Below, in pieces: positions 15,207 to 22,900 of a DNA stretch of 38,140 bases. Each line of letters begins with the position of its first letter. The first letter of the stretch is position 1. The notes under the pieces were generated by a model. The model made no database searches and had not been told where the DNA came from. It saw only the letters and a program-made list of their open reading frames with translations. Both the position numbers and the translations under genes were made by a program. The DNA comes from CAZNLL01 sp964573885 (GTDB taxonomy: Bacteria; Desulfobacterota; DSM-4660; Desulfatiglandales; Desulfatiglandaceae). Location: the NCBI GenBank assembly GCA_964573885.1, contig CAZNLL010000022.1, positions 1 to 38,140 on the forward strand. The letters are read 5' to 3'.

Positions 15207-15779
15207 ATGAGGAAGTTTGCAGTCATGGGAGTCATGGTGTTGGTTTTTGGCATGCTGGGCGGGGTTGCCTGGGGTCAGAGCCTTGTTCCTCTCAAGGTGG
15301 GAAACTGGTGGAATCTGGAACAAGAGGGGATGCCGGGCTCAGGCGAGACCTTAAGGATCATCGGCTTTTCCAATCTCTTCGGGGTCTGGCTCTATACCAT
15401 GGAAATGGAAGAGAGGGAACCGTGGGATACGGATTTTGAGTTCGGCTTTTTCCTCTCCACAGCGGACGCCTTGTACGGTTATGAAGGGGGGCTCCCCTTT
15501 GTGGGATTTAAGACAGGGCCGGTGGGCACCACCTGGTCCTATACCGAGGGGGACGGCAGTGTGGTGAACTGCAGGATTTCAGCCATTGAAACGGTCACTG
15601 TCCCGGCCGGCACCTTTACGGGATGCTACCACTACGTCAAGGAGGCCTATGACGGAGGAACCCTCCAGTACAGCTGGGAAGAGGTGATCCATCCGGGCAC
15701 AGGCCCGGTCAAGTGGGTGGTTGACACCCACACGGCGAGTCCCGTCACCTATGTCCTCACGGATTATAACGTCAAGTGA
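15207..15779 (+). CDS. Secreted protein of unknown function (190 aa)
   Basis: The product starts MRKFAVMGVMVLVFGMLGG followed by VAWGQS, a typical Sec signal peptide with likely cleavage after AWG, so it should be periplasmic or outer-membrane associated. The mature part is rich in beta-strand patterns (LKVGNWW, VGTTWSY, TVTVPAGTFTGCYHY) and has the phrase VPAGTFTGC-xx-V then HPGTGPVKWV, which I associate with periplasmic families in Desulfobacterota that are uncharacterised. The two cysteines could form a disulfide. The ATG at 15207 follows GAGGAGGAAG; in-frame ATGs upstream (15090) would place the signal peptide internally. It ends just before a strong terminator and is probably monocistronic. 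Confidence 0.7.
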   Translation: MRKFAVMGVMVLVFGMLGGVAWGQSLVPLKVGNWWNLEQEGMPGSGETLRIIGFSNLFGVWLYTMEMEEREPWDTDFEFGFFLSTADALYGYEGGLPFVGFKTGPVGTTWSYTEGDGSVVNCRISAIETVTVPAGTFTGCYHYVKEAYDGGTLQYSWEEVIHPGTGPVKWVVDTHTASPVTYVLTDYNVK

Positions 15780-15814
15780 GGGGTCTATTTAGGTTTTTAA
15801 TAAAAGCGAATCGA

Positions 15815-15841
15815 AAGGGGGCCTTAAGGCCCCCTTGTTTT
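15815..15841. terminator. Bidirectional rho-independent terminator
   Basis: A perfect 22-bp palindrome at 15815-15836 (GGGGGCC stem with TTAA loop and AA/TT ends) is followed by TTGTTTT on the plus strand; the A-rich side upstream gives a weak U-run for the opposite direction. It lies between the convergent secreted-protein gene and the dipeptidase gene. Confidence 0.85.
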
Positions 15842-15842
15842 A

Positions 15843-16811
15843 TTAAAGGATCTTTTCAAAAAAGGCCTGCCAGTTCAGGCCCAGGACCTTTCTTATACCC
15901 TCCTTCCCGTACCCATGGGCTTCCATAATCTCCTCAAGGCCATGGAGCTTGGTGATATCCTCGAGCCCCGAGGCAGGCCTGGTGAAGCCGCAGAAATCCG
16001 AGCCCATGCCGATGCCCTCGGGGCCGAAGGCCTGGATGTAGGTGTCCAGGTGGACAAAGAGCCGCTCGATATCCGCGTCGCCTTCCGGGGAAAGCATCTC
16101 AGGGTTGAAGGTGATACCCACCATCCCGCCCCGCATCAGGATTTCCCGGGCCTGATTCATATCAATATTTCTCGGCGTATTGCAGACCGGGCGCAGCCCC
16201 GTATGGGAGGTGATGATGGGGCCTTCGTAGATCTTTAAGAGCTGCCAGAAGCACTGGGGATGAAGATGGGCCACATCGATGATAATTCCCTCATCCTGGA
16301 GGGCGAGGATGACCTCTATGCCTTGGTGCGAGAGGCCGTCGGGATAGGTCACCCCGTTGCCGTCGGCGAGGCGGTTTTTCCCTTGATGGGTGAGCCCCAC
16401 CGTGAAGATGCCCTGTTCCCGTAATGTTTCTATGGCGGAGAGATTGCCTGCCAAGGCGTCCCCGTTCTCAAGGAGGAGGAGGGTTCCGGGTCCCGCCTCC
16501 CCCTGTTGGAGCCCTTTCAGGTCTTCTTGGGTCTTGACCATCTTGACCCCGTCGAAGCGCTCCAAGGTGAAGCGGAGTATGGCCTGAAACCGGTCAAAGG
16601 ATGCCTGTCCATTGAAGGCGTCCTCGCAGTAAAGGGCGGTGCAAAAGAGACCGATTCCGGCCCGTTTGGCCTTTTCAAGGGTAAAGGGCCCCTCTTCGAG
16701 ATGAGAGAGGTGGGTCTGGTGGCCCTTTTTCATCATGAAATAGGGCAGGTCCACGTGGCCGTCCACCCAGAGGTCCACGGCTCCGGGGTGCATCTCCGGG
16801 GTGTCAGACAC
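15843..16811 (-). CDS. Membrane dipeptidase-type peptidase M19
   Basis: M19 enzymes are dizinc dipeptidases. The metal ligands are visible in order: His and Asp of DGHVDLPYF, Glu of LLLENGDAL, His of DVAHLHP, His of ITSHTGLRP and Asp of GMGSDFCG. The core of about 320 residues is complete and has no signal peptide. From the GTG at 16811 (GGAGGAGG just upstream) it is 322 residues; ATG 16793 is a further option. A better ribosome-binding site and start (16953) lie in another frame, and a 7-bp tandem duplication at 16828-16841 separates the two. The gene may therefore be frame-broken at its 5' end or be translated by re-initiation. It follows two M16 protease genes. Confidence 0.8.
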   Translation of the reverse strand: MSDTPEMHPGAVDLWVDGHVDLPYFMMKKGHQTHLSHLEEGPFTLEKAKRAGIGLFCTALYCEDAFNGQASFDRFQAILRFTLERFDGVKMVKTQEDLKGLQQGEAGPGTLLLLENGDALAGNLSAIETLREQGIFTVGLTHQGKNRLADGNGVTYPDGLSHQGIEVILALQDEGIIIDVAHLHPQCFWQLLKIYEGPIITSHTGLRPVCNTPRNIDMNQAREILMRGGMVGITFNPEMLSPEGDADIERLFVHLDTYIQAFGPEGIGMGSDFCGFTRPASGLEDITKLHGLEEIMEAHGYGKEGIRKVLGLNWQAFFEKIL

Positions 16812-16953
16812 GCTCCGCACCTCCTCCGCGGCCTGCGGCCTCCACCGGGGATGGGGGTAACTTCCGCAGGAGGGCCTTCTTCTCTTCCGGTATGGCCTCC
16901 AGCTTGGGGAACCGGTCCCTATCGCTAGGGGCCAAAAACATGACCTTGTGCAT
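16804..16953 (-). pseudogene. Out-of-frame 5' segment of the M19 gene (49 codons)
   Basis: The segment starts MHKVMFLAPSDRDRFPKLEA, behind GAAAGGA eight bases upstream, and runs into TGA at 16804. Removing one copy of the 7-bp repeat at 16828-16841 fuses it in frame to AAEEVRSVSDTPEMHPG of the dipeptidase, giving a single product of about 367 residues. It is either a frameshifted N-terminus or, less likely, a separate small protein. Confidence 0.6.
16828..16841. repeat. 7-bp tandem duplication causing a frame change
   Basis: GCGGCCT is present twice in direct succession. Seven is not a multiple of three, so the extra copy shifts the frame of the M19 gene. Such slippage repeats can arise by replication error, assembly error or phase variation. 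Confidence 0.85.
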
Positions 16954-17004
16954 GAAAATATCCTTTCTCTGGTCACGGCCCGAGGCCATCAACAGGGGTT
17001 TCCC

Positions 17005-19917
17005 CTAAAGCACATGAACCGTCTTCATCCAGTCCGGTCTTCTCGATCGGGCCCCTTCAAGGGCCGTAGGGGACCCCAGGACCTTCACCAGCCCCTGGTC
17101 TTTTACTTTGTCCAGTTCCTGGGCAAAGGCCCTGAAGTGGTCTTTTGTTGTGGCCAGTATTTGATCACGCATGAACTGGCGGTCCTCTTCCGAATCTTGG
17201 GTAAGGTGCCGAATCATAGAGACGTATCCCTTTTCATGGGGCAACATATGGGCGTCCAGGTCACCGATGGCACCGATGATCCCCTTGGTCAGCTCCTCTC
17301 TACTCAGATCCGTTTCGCGGAGGAATTGGGCGGTTTGGTCAAAGACCTCCAGGGTGTCCATAAGATTGGGGTCCCGGTAAGAGAGGAGGGTGAGCACGCC
17401 GGAGAGGCGGTCAAAGAGGCAGAAAGCACCGTAGGCCCCTCCCCGAACCCGGATGCGGTCCCAGAGCCAGGTATTTCGTAAATAGCGGATAATGACCAGG
17501 GCTGATCCATGGAACCGGTAGCCCAGGCCATAAAGGTCCGCCCCCTTGCCCACATAATTGACCTGTGCGGGGATGGTCATCCCTTCACAAGGCGGGGGCG
17601 CGCCCAAAACCCATCCGGCCGCTGCCGCCGGGCCTTGTTTCATGGAATCCAGGAATTCCCCCATGGCGGGATCCAGAGAGGACCTGCCCTCTTGGTCCGC
17701 CGTAAGATTGATGACCATGGACCTCCGGTTCACCAAGGTTTGACGTATCTCTTCGAGGTCTGCGAAGACCCGGGGCCAGTTTTCGTCAACGGCCCGGGCG
17801 AGCTCCCTCAGAAAGAAAAGATAGCTTACCCCCTGCATTTGCTCTGCGGCCCAGTGGGCCTCGTTAAAATGAGATCGAAGCCGGAGGTTGACCACTTGGT
17901 GTCCCCTGGGGACCAATTTTTGCTCTTCCCTGGCCTTTTCTTCCAGCACCATCTGGCGGAACCGTTCCCGGTTGTCCAGGTTCGCCTCTAAGAGCATGTC
18001 ATGGAGGAGGTGGATCAGGGCGGGTCCTCGAGTGGCCATGGCCTTGCCTCGGAGGAAAAGCCAAGCGGCGCTTTTCGAGGGCCCCCGTGCGGCTGAAGTG
18101 AAAACCCGGGGCCGGATTCCCCCGGTTTCCCGGCTTATCCTCTGAGTAAAGAGGACAAAGTCTTCTTCTTGGGTGCCCATTTCCACCAGGGCCCGGCCGA
18201 AGAGGGGGACATAGGGAATAAACCGGGCGGGGAGGGCGTGCAAGTCCAGTCCCACATCAACATAGACAATGCCATTGGTGAAGAGGTCATGAAAGAGAAA
18301 GGGTGTGCCTTCATGGTCAGCCACGGACAGGGGGATCTTTTTGTTTTCTTTTTCCAGATCTGAGATCTTCAAGACCGGAATAGTGGCCAGGGCCTCGGGG
18401 GAGTCAGGTGTCTCTTGAAGACGCCTCAGCTCCTGGACCTCTTCCAAGACGCCGCGGGTCTCCGCCGGCGTCATGGCGGAGCGGGCTTCGGCCAGCCGCT
18501 CTCTCTCGGCCCGTTCTTCCCTCTCCCGCAGGCCGGGGTCAGGCTTGAGAATAAGGGTGGTGCGGTGAGGATTGTCCAGGAAGAGACGGCGGATATACCC
18601 TTCAAAGTATCCCTTTTTGGAGCGGGCCAGGGATTTGACCGTATTGAGAGGCCCCTCAAAGGCGAGGAGGGCGAGGGGATCGTGGTCATAAAGCCAGGTG
18701 GTGAGGGCCCTCAGCATGAGTACCAGCCCTCTAGGAAGGTGGCCGGGGTTGTTTTCCCGCAATCTGAATTCTATGGTGTTGAGGGCGGCCTCCACGGTGC
18801 GGGGATCGATGCCTTTTTCCGCCAGATCCTCCAGGGTCTTTAGGACAAGGCCCTGCAAGGCTTCCGAGTTGTCCGGAACCATGCCCTTGAGACCGGTGGA
18901 GAAAACCATCTGCCGAAGTTCAGTGCCGAGGCCTTCCCCGGCAAGCCCTTCCCCCAGGCCGGAGTCTATGAGGGCCTTGCGCAGGGGGGAGGCGGGCATG
19001 CCCAGGAGCATGTACTCGAGCATGCGTAAGGCGAAATTGTCTTCCACCCCCGTGGTTTCCGTCAGGAGCCAGTTGAGGGTCACCATGCCCTTGGCATCCG
19101 CCCCTTGCCCGGCGTTGAAGGGTTTTACCACCTGCCTGGGGTGGTCGAAGGGGGGCTGGAGGGGGACAGAAGAAGGGATATCTCTATACTCAAAGTCCTC
19201 GAGATATTCGTTGATGATCCTGAGTCGTTCGTCCGGATCGTCATCGCCGTAAAAGTAGATGCGTGCGTTGGATGGATGATAGAAGGTGCTGTGAAAGGCC
19301 TGAAACCGTTCAAAGGTGAGATCCGGGATATGTTGCGGGTCCCCCCCTGAATCATAGCCATAGGGGCTTTGGGGGAACAGCGATTGAAGGACGTATTCGG
19401 AAAGCAGGTTGTCGGGGGAGGAGTAGGCTCCTTTCATCTCATTGAAGACGACCCCTTTGTACCTCAGGGGCCGGTCCGGGCTCTCTGCTTCAAAATGCCA
19501 GCCCTCCTGTTTGAAGATGCACCGGGTGAGGCGGGGATAAAAAACCGCATCCAGGTAAACGTCGATGAGGTTGTAGAAATCCTGGAGGCTCTGGCTGGCG
19601 ACCGGGTAGCTGGTCTTATCAGGATAAGTAAAGGCGTTTAGAAAGCTCTGAAGGGATCCTTTTAGGAGTTCCACAAAGGGCTCTTTGACAGGGTATTTCC
19701 TGGACCCGCAGAGTACGGAATGCTCCAGGATGTGGGCCACCCCCGTTGAATCGGATGGTGGAGTGCGGAAGGTGATGCCGAAGACCTTGTTCTCATCGTC
19801 ATTGGAGAGGGAGAGGATCTCCGCCCCGGTCCTGTGGTGGCGAAAGAGCCTGGTCCTGCTCCTTAATTCTTGTACATCCTGCTCTCTTAAGAGCTCAAAT
19901 CCGTGACGGGTGTCCAT
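17005..19917 (-). CDS. M16C family metallopeptidase (PreP-like)
   Basis: The 970-residue product resembles presequence protease and falA-type M16C enzymes, which close around unfolded peptides and degrade them in an internal chamber. The inverted zinc motif HILEH is at 62-66 and the third ligand is Glu160 in GVVFNEMKGAYSSP, 98 residues from His62, as in PreP. The M16C-associated domain follows and a second pair of M16 domains reaches the C-terminus, with RGGAYGAFC near 880, the substrate-binding Arg/Tyr region. There is no signal peptide, so it is cytoplasmic. The gap to the preceding M16 gene is 23 bases and the M19 gene follows within about 50 bases, supporting one operon. Confidence 0.9.
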   Translation of the reverse strand: MDTRHGFELLREQDVQELRSRTRLFRHHRTGAEILSLSNDDENKVFGITFRTPPSDSTGVAHILEHSVLCGSRKYPVKEPFVELLKGSLQSFLNAFTYPDKTSYPVASQSLQDFYNLIDVYLDAVFYPRLTRCIFKQEGWHFEAESPDRPLRYKGVVFNEMKGAYSSPDNLLSEYVLQSLFPQSPYGYDSGGDPQHIPDLTFERFQAFHSTFYHPSNARIYFYGDDDPDERLRIINEYLEDFEYRDIPSSVPLQPPFDHPRQVVKPFNAGQGADAKGMVTLNWLLTETTGVEDNFALRMLEYMLLGMPASPLRKALIDSGLGEGLAGEGLGTELRQMVFSTGLKGMVPDNSEALQGLVLKTLEDLAEKGIDPRTVEAALNTIEFRLRENNPGHLPRGLVLMLRALTTWLYDHDPLALLAFEGPLNTVKSLARSKKGYFEGYIRRLFLDNPHRTTLILKPDPGLREREERAERERLAEARSAMTPAETRGVLEEVQELRRLQETPDSPEALATIPVLKISDLEKENKKIPLSVADHEGTPFLFHDLFTNGIVYVDVGLDLHALPARFIPYVPLFGRALVEMGTQEEDFVLFTQRISRETGGIRPRVFTSAARGPSKSAAWLFLRGKAMATRGPALIHLLHDMLLEANLDNRERFRQMVLEEKAREEQKLVPRGHQVVNLRLRSHFNEAHWAAEQMQGVSYLFFLRELARAVDENWPRVFADLEEIRQTLVNRRSMVINLTADQEGRSSLDPAMGEFLDSMKQGPAAAAGWVLGAPPPCEGMTIPAQVNYVGKGADLYGLGYRFHGSALVIIRYLRNTWLWDRIRVRGGAYGAFCLFDRLSGVLTLLSYRDPNLMDTLEVFDQTAQFLRETDLSREELTKGIIGAIGDLDAHMLPHEKGYVSMIRHLTQDSEEDRQFMRDQILATTKDHFRAFAQELDKVKDQGLVKVLGSPTALEGARSRRPDWMKTVHVL

Positions 19918-19940
19918 GCGCTCCTCCCGGCCAAGATACC

Positions 19941-22616
19941 CTAAGGGGTTTGGGTGTTTTCCGGATCCTTGCCTGGACCCACGGTGACCATGACGTACTT
20001 CTCAGGGAGAATGATCCGTTGGACCCCGGCCTTGACCTCCTCCAGGGTGACGGCCGCCACCTCCTGAAAAAAAAGCTGGAGGTGGTCATAGCCCAGGCCG
20101 TAAAGCTCGTCAAGGGCCATCTGCATGGCCTGGCTCCCATTGGTCTGGTGATCGATCTTCTGATTGCCCAGGAGGTATTCTTTCGCTGCGGCCAGTTCTT
20201 CTGGCGTAAGGCCCTGGCGCCTCACCCGTTCCAGTTCAGAGAAGAGGCCCTTCTTGGCGGCAGGCAACTTTTGGGGGTCACAGGCCAGGTACACACCAAA
20301 GACGCCGGTATCCAGTCCCGGGCGCCTGAAGGCGGTCAGGGCGTAAGCCAGACTCTGTTTGTCTCTCAGTTCAGAGAAGAGCCTGCCTCCTTGCCCGGAA
20401 AGGGCGGTGCTCACCAGGGCCATGGGGGCGTTGTCTTTGCTTTTCATGCCGGCCCCCAGATAACCGATGGCCACATGGGCCTGGGCCCCGGGCCGCGTGA
20501 GGTGAACCTTTCGAGGTCCGGTCAATGGGGGTTCCGGGGGCACCGGGAGCCGCTCCTTATCGCGGGAGGCCAGCCCGCCGAAGAGGGTTTTAATAAATGG
20601 CATGACCTGATCCTGGCTCACATCACCCACCACGGAGAGGACAAAATCAGAGGGGACGGCCCGATTGCTGTACCAGTTGACCAGATCGGCGCGGGTCATG
20701 GCGCGCACGGTCTCTTCCGTCCCTGTCTGGGGATGGCCGTAAGGATGATGGCGAAAAAGGGTCTTGTAGAAAAGTTCGAAGAGCTCCGGTACAGGCCGGT
20801 CTTTTTTGGCCCGAATGCTCGCGAGCATGTCCTTTTTCACCTTTTCCACTTCCTCCCGGGGAAAGGTGGGATTGAGCAACACGTCTGCGAAGAGTTCAAG
20901 ACCCCCATAAAGGTCCTGGCTCAAGAAGCGGGCCGAGAGGCCAAAGGTGTTCTTCCCGGAAAAGCCTTCGAGTTGGCCCGCCCAGGACTCCACGGTGGAA
21001 GCGATTTCCGCGGCGGTTCTCTCCCGGGTTCCCCGGGTGAGCATACGGGATACAAAACTGGAAATGCCCCACTGCTCGGGACCTTCCAGGCGCACCCCTC
21101 CCAAAAAGATCCCTCTCATGGAGACAGCGGGGACGGTGTGGTTTTCTTTGATAATGACCCGCACGCCATTGGCGAGGGTGGTCATTTGGACGTCCTTATG
21201 GGTGGGCTCCCGGGTGGTAGGGGCGGCCCTGGCTTTCTCCCCCTGAAAGGGGGCCGTTAAATCGGCCGCGGACAAGGTGATCCCTGAACCTTCAGGCGCC
21301 AGGACGGCGGCAGAGAGGTTTTGGGGACTCAGATATGCCTTGGCGACCCGGTGGACATCCTGGGGGGTCACGGCCCTGAGGTCTTTGAGGTAGGCATCGG
21401 CCCCATAGAGATTTCCTGTCATGGCCTCAAAAAAGGCGAGGGTCCTTGCCTGGCCTTCCATGGTCTCCATTTCAAAAACAAAATCCGCCTCCGCCAGGGT
21501 CTTGGCCCTGTCAAGCTCGGTGACGGGGACCGGCACCGACGAAACCCGGGCGATCTCCGCCAAAATGCGGTCCAGGACCTCGCTGAATTCCTTCGGCCTG
21601 AGTGTGGCATCCACGGCAAAGAGCCCGGGATCCACCAGGGTCAGGGCCCCCGCCCCAATGTGATGGACCAGGTTTTTGTCCATTTTTAGGCGCTTATAGA
21701 GCCTGGAGCTTTTGCCCCGGCCCAGGATGAAGGCCAGAAGGTCCAGGACAGGCACGTCGGAGTGGTTCAGGGCCGGGATATGCCAGGCCATTTCCAGGTA
21801 GAGCTGGTGGACCTTCCCCTCCATCACCAGGGTCCTGGGCGAGGTCTGTTGTGGTTCCAACGGTCTCGAGGGCATGTGGCCGGTTCTTTTGGGAAGATCT
21901 TTCACCAGGGCCCGGATGGTGCTTAAGGCGCGGTCCACCTCAAAATCGCCTACGGCCACCAGGACCATGTTCCGCGGGGTGTACCACTTATCCATGTAAT
22001 TGAGGATAGCCTCCCGGGTAAAGGATTGGATGGTGGATTCATAACCGATGACAGGCCTTTGATAAGGGTGTTTTTCATAGCACAAATCCATGAGAGCCCG
22101 GCCCAGCCGGCGCTGAGGAAGGTCCAGGGAGCGGCGGTACTCTTCCAGGACCACCTCCTTTTCTCGCTTTAATTCAGTGGGGTCAAAAAGGGAATGCTGC
22201 ACCGCGTCCAGGAGGACCTCCAGCCCGGTCTTGAACTCAGAGGCCGGGATTTGGACGAAATAGACGGTACGGTCCAGGGAGGTATAGGCGTTGATCTCTC
22301 CCCCGGATGCCTCGATGGTGCGTGCGATCTCGCCGGTTTCCCGGGATGGGGTGCCCTTGAAGATCATATGCTCAATGAGATGGGTAATGCCGGCCTCTTT
22401 TTCTGTCTCGTTGGCGCTCCCAGTCCTAATCCACACCTGAATGGCTGCGACCGGCGCGCTGTGGTCCTCTTTGAGGATGACGGTGAGCCCATTATCCAAG
22501 CGGAACCGCCGGGCTCCGTCTGTCACGGAAACGGCCAGGGCCTCCCCCGCCCCGATCATGGCGATAAGGGTCCAAAACAGGCAAATGAGAACGCGATAGG
22601 ATTTAAGATGTTTCAA
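19941..22616 (-). CDS. Exported M16 peptidase with fused active and inactive halves
   Basis: The 891-residue protein begins with a signal peptide (basic MKHLKSYR, then a hydrophobic run, likely cut after GEALA), so it should be periplasmic. The first half carries the zinc motif HLIEH (79-83) and the third ligand Glu159 in KEVVLEEYR. The second half (from about residue 440) begins DVQMTTLANGVRVIIKENH but has GISSFVSRML where the zinc motif would be, so it is catalytically inactive; it retains the GQGGRLFSELRDKQSLAY substrate-binding phrase. This is the heterodimeric M16 arrangement fused into one chain, as in PqqL-type proteases. It probably degrades small periplasmic peptides. Confidence 0.9.
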   Translation of the reverse strand: MKHLKSYRVLICLFWTLIAMIGAGEALAVSVTDGARRFRLDNGLTVILKEDHSAPVAAIQVWIRTGSANETEKEAGITHLIEHMIFKGTPSRETGEIARTIEASGGEINAYTSLDRTVYFVQIPASEFKTGLEVLLDAVQHSLFDPTELKREKEVVLEEYRRSLDLPQRRLGRALMDLCYEKHPYQRPVIGYESTIQSFTREAILNYMDKWYTPRNMVLVAVGDFEVDRALSTIRALVKDLPKRTGHMPSRPLEPQQTSPRTLVMEGKVHQLYLEMAWHIPALNHSDVPVLDLLAFILGRGKSSRLYKRLKMDKNLVHHIGAGALTLVDPGLFAVDATLRPKEFSEVLDRILAEIARVSSVPVPVTELDRAKTLAEADFVFEMETMEGQARTLAFFEAMTGNLYGADAYLKDLRAVTPQDVHRVAKAYLSPQNLSAAVLAPEGSGITLSAADLTAPFQGEKARAAPTTREPTHKDVQMTTLANGVRVIIKENHTVPAVSMRGIFLGGVRLEGPEQWGISSFVSRMLTRGTRERTAAEIASTVESWAGQLEGFSGKNTFGLSARFLSQDLYGGLELFADVLLNPTFPREEVEKVKKDMLASIRAKKDRPVPELFELFYKTLFRHHPYGHPQTGTEETVRAMTRADLVNWYSNRAVPSDFVLSVVGDVSQDQVMPFIKTLFGGLASRDKERLPVPPEPPLTGPRKVHLTRPGAQAHVAIGYLGAGMKSKDNAPMALVSTALSGQGGRLFSELRDKQSLAYALTAFRRPGLDTGVFGVYLACDPQKLPAAKKGLFSELERVRRQGLTPEELAAAKEYLLGNQKIDHQTNGSQAMQMALDELYGLGYDHLQLFFQEVAAVTLEEVKAGVQRIILPEKYVMVTVGPGKDPENTQTP

Positions 22617-22727
22617 AAGGTGTTCCTCCCGGAGTCATTTGATGACCTCCCCTGCCCGCTAACTCTCTCACGCCCGTTGGCCTTAGGGGTGGGCTCATGG
22701 AAGCGGGTTAAAGGCATGGTTTTCATC

Positions 22728-22777
22728 TTGACATACAATATATGGTAGCTTAATAATGAACATTCCCGTTTATTTAG
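22728..22777 (+). promoter_or_regulatory. nrdJ promoter with two NrdR-like boxes
   Basis: TTGACA (22728-22733), 18 bases, AATAAT (22752-22757) form a good sigma70 promoter. In the spacer, CAATATATGG (22736-22745) matches the core CwAtATaTwG of the NrdR box at nine of ten positions. A weaker second core, GTTTATTTAG (22768-22777), is exactly 32 bp downstream; NrdR boxes normally come in pairs about 31-32 bp apart. Repression by NrdR is therefore likely. Confidence 0.6.
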
Positions 22778-22796
22778 CGTTGTTAAAGAAAAGTTT

Positions 22797-22812
22797 CCCC
22801 TTCAAGAAGGGG
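22797..22812 (+). promoter_or_regulatory. Small hairpin in the nrdJ leader
   Basis: CCCCTT (22797-22802) and AAGGGG (22807-22812) pair around a CAAG loop. It is followed by a short mixed T-rich stretch, not a clean T-run, so attenuation is only possible. Further down, GGGAATCATTCCC (22877-22889) is a palindrome just ahead of the AGGAGG ribosome-binding site. Confidence 0.3.
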
Positions 22813-22900
22813 GTTCTTTCCGCTCCCGTTGGTAAAAAACTCTAATCACTAAAACCGAAAAGTCCAATGGTGTAAAGGGAATCATTCCCGAGGAGGGCCC

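Noticed and set aside
19950..21260. 436-codon open frame on the plus strand opposite the exported M16 protease
   Set aside because: Antisense to a protein with clear family motifs; translation has low-complexity Gly/His/Pro-rich text and no ribosome-binding site.
22617..22900. Cobalamin riboswitch upstream of the B12-dependent reductase
   Set aside because: The gap is taken up by a promoter and NrdR-like boxes and lacks a B12-box-like core.
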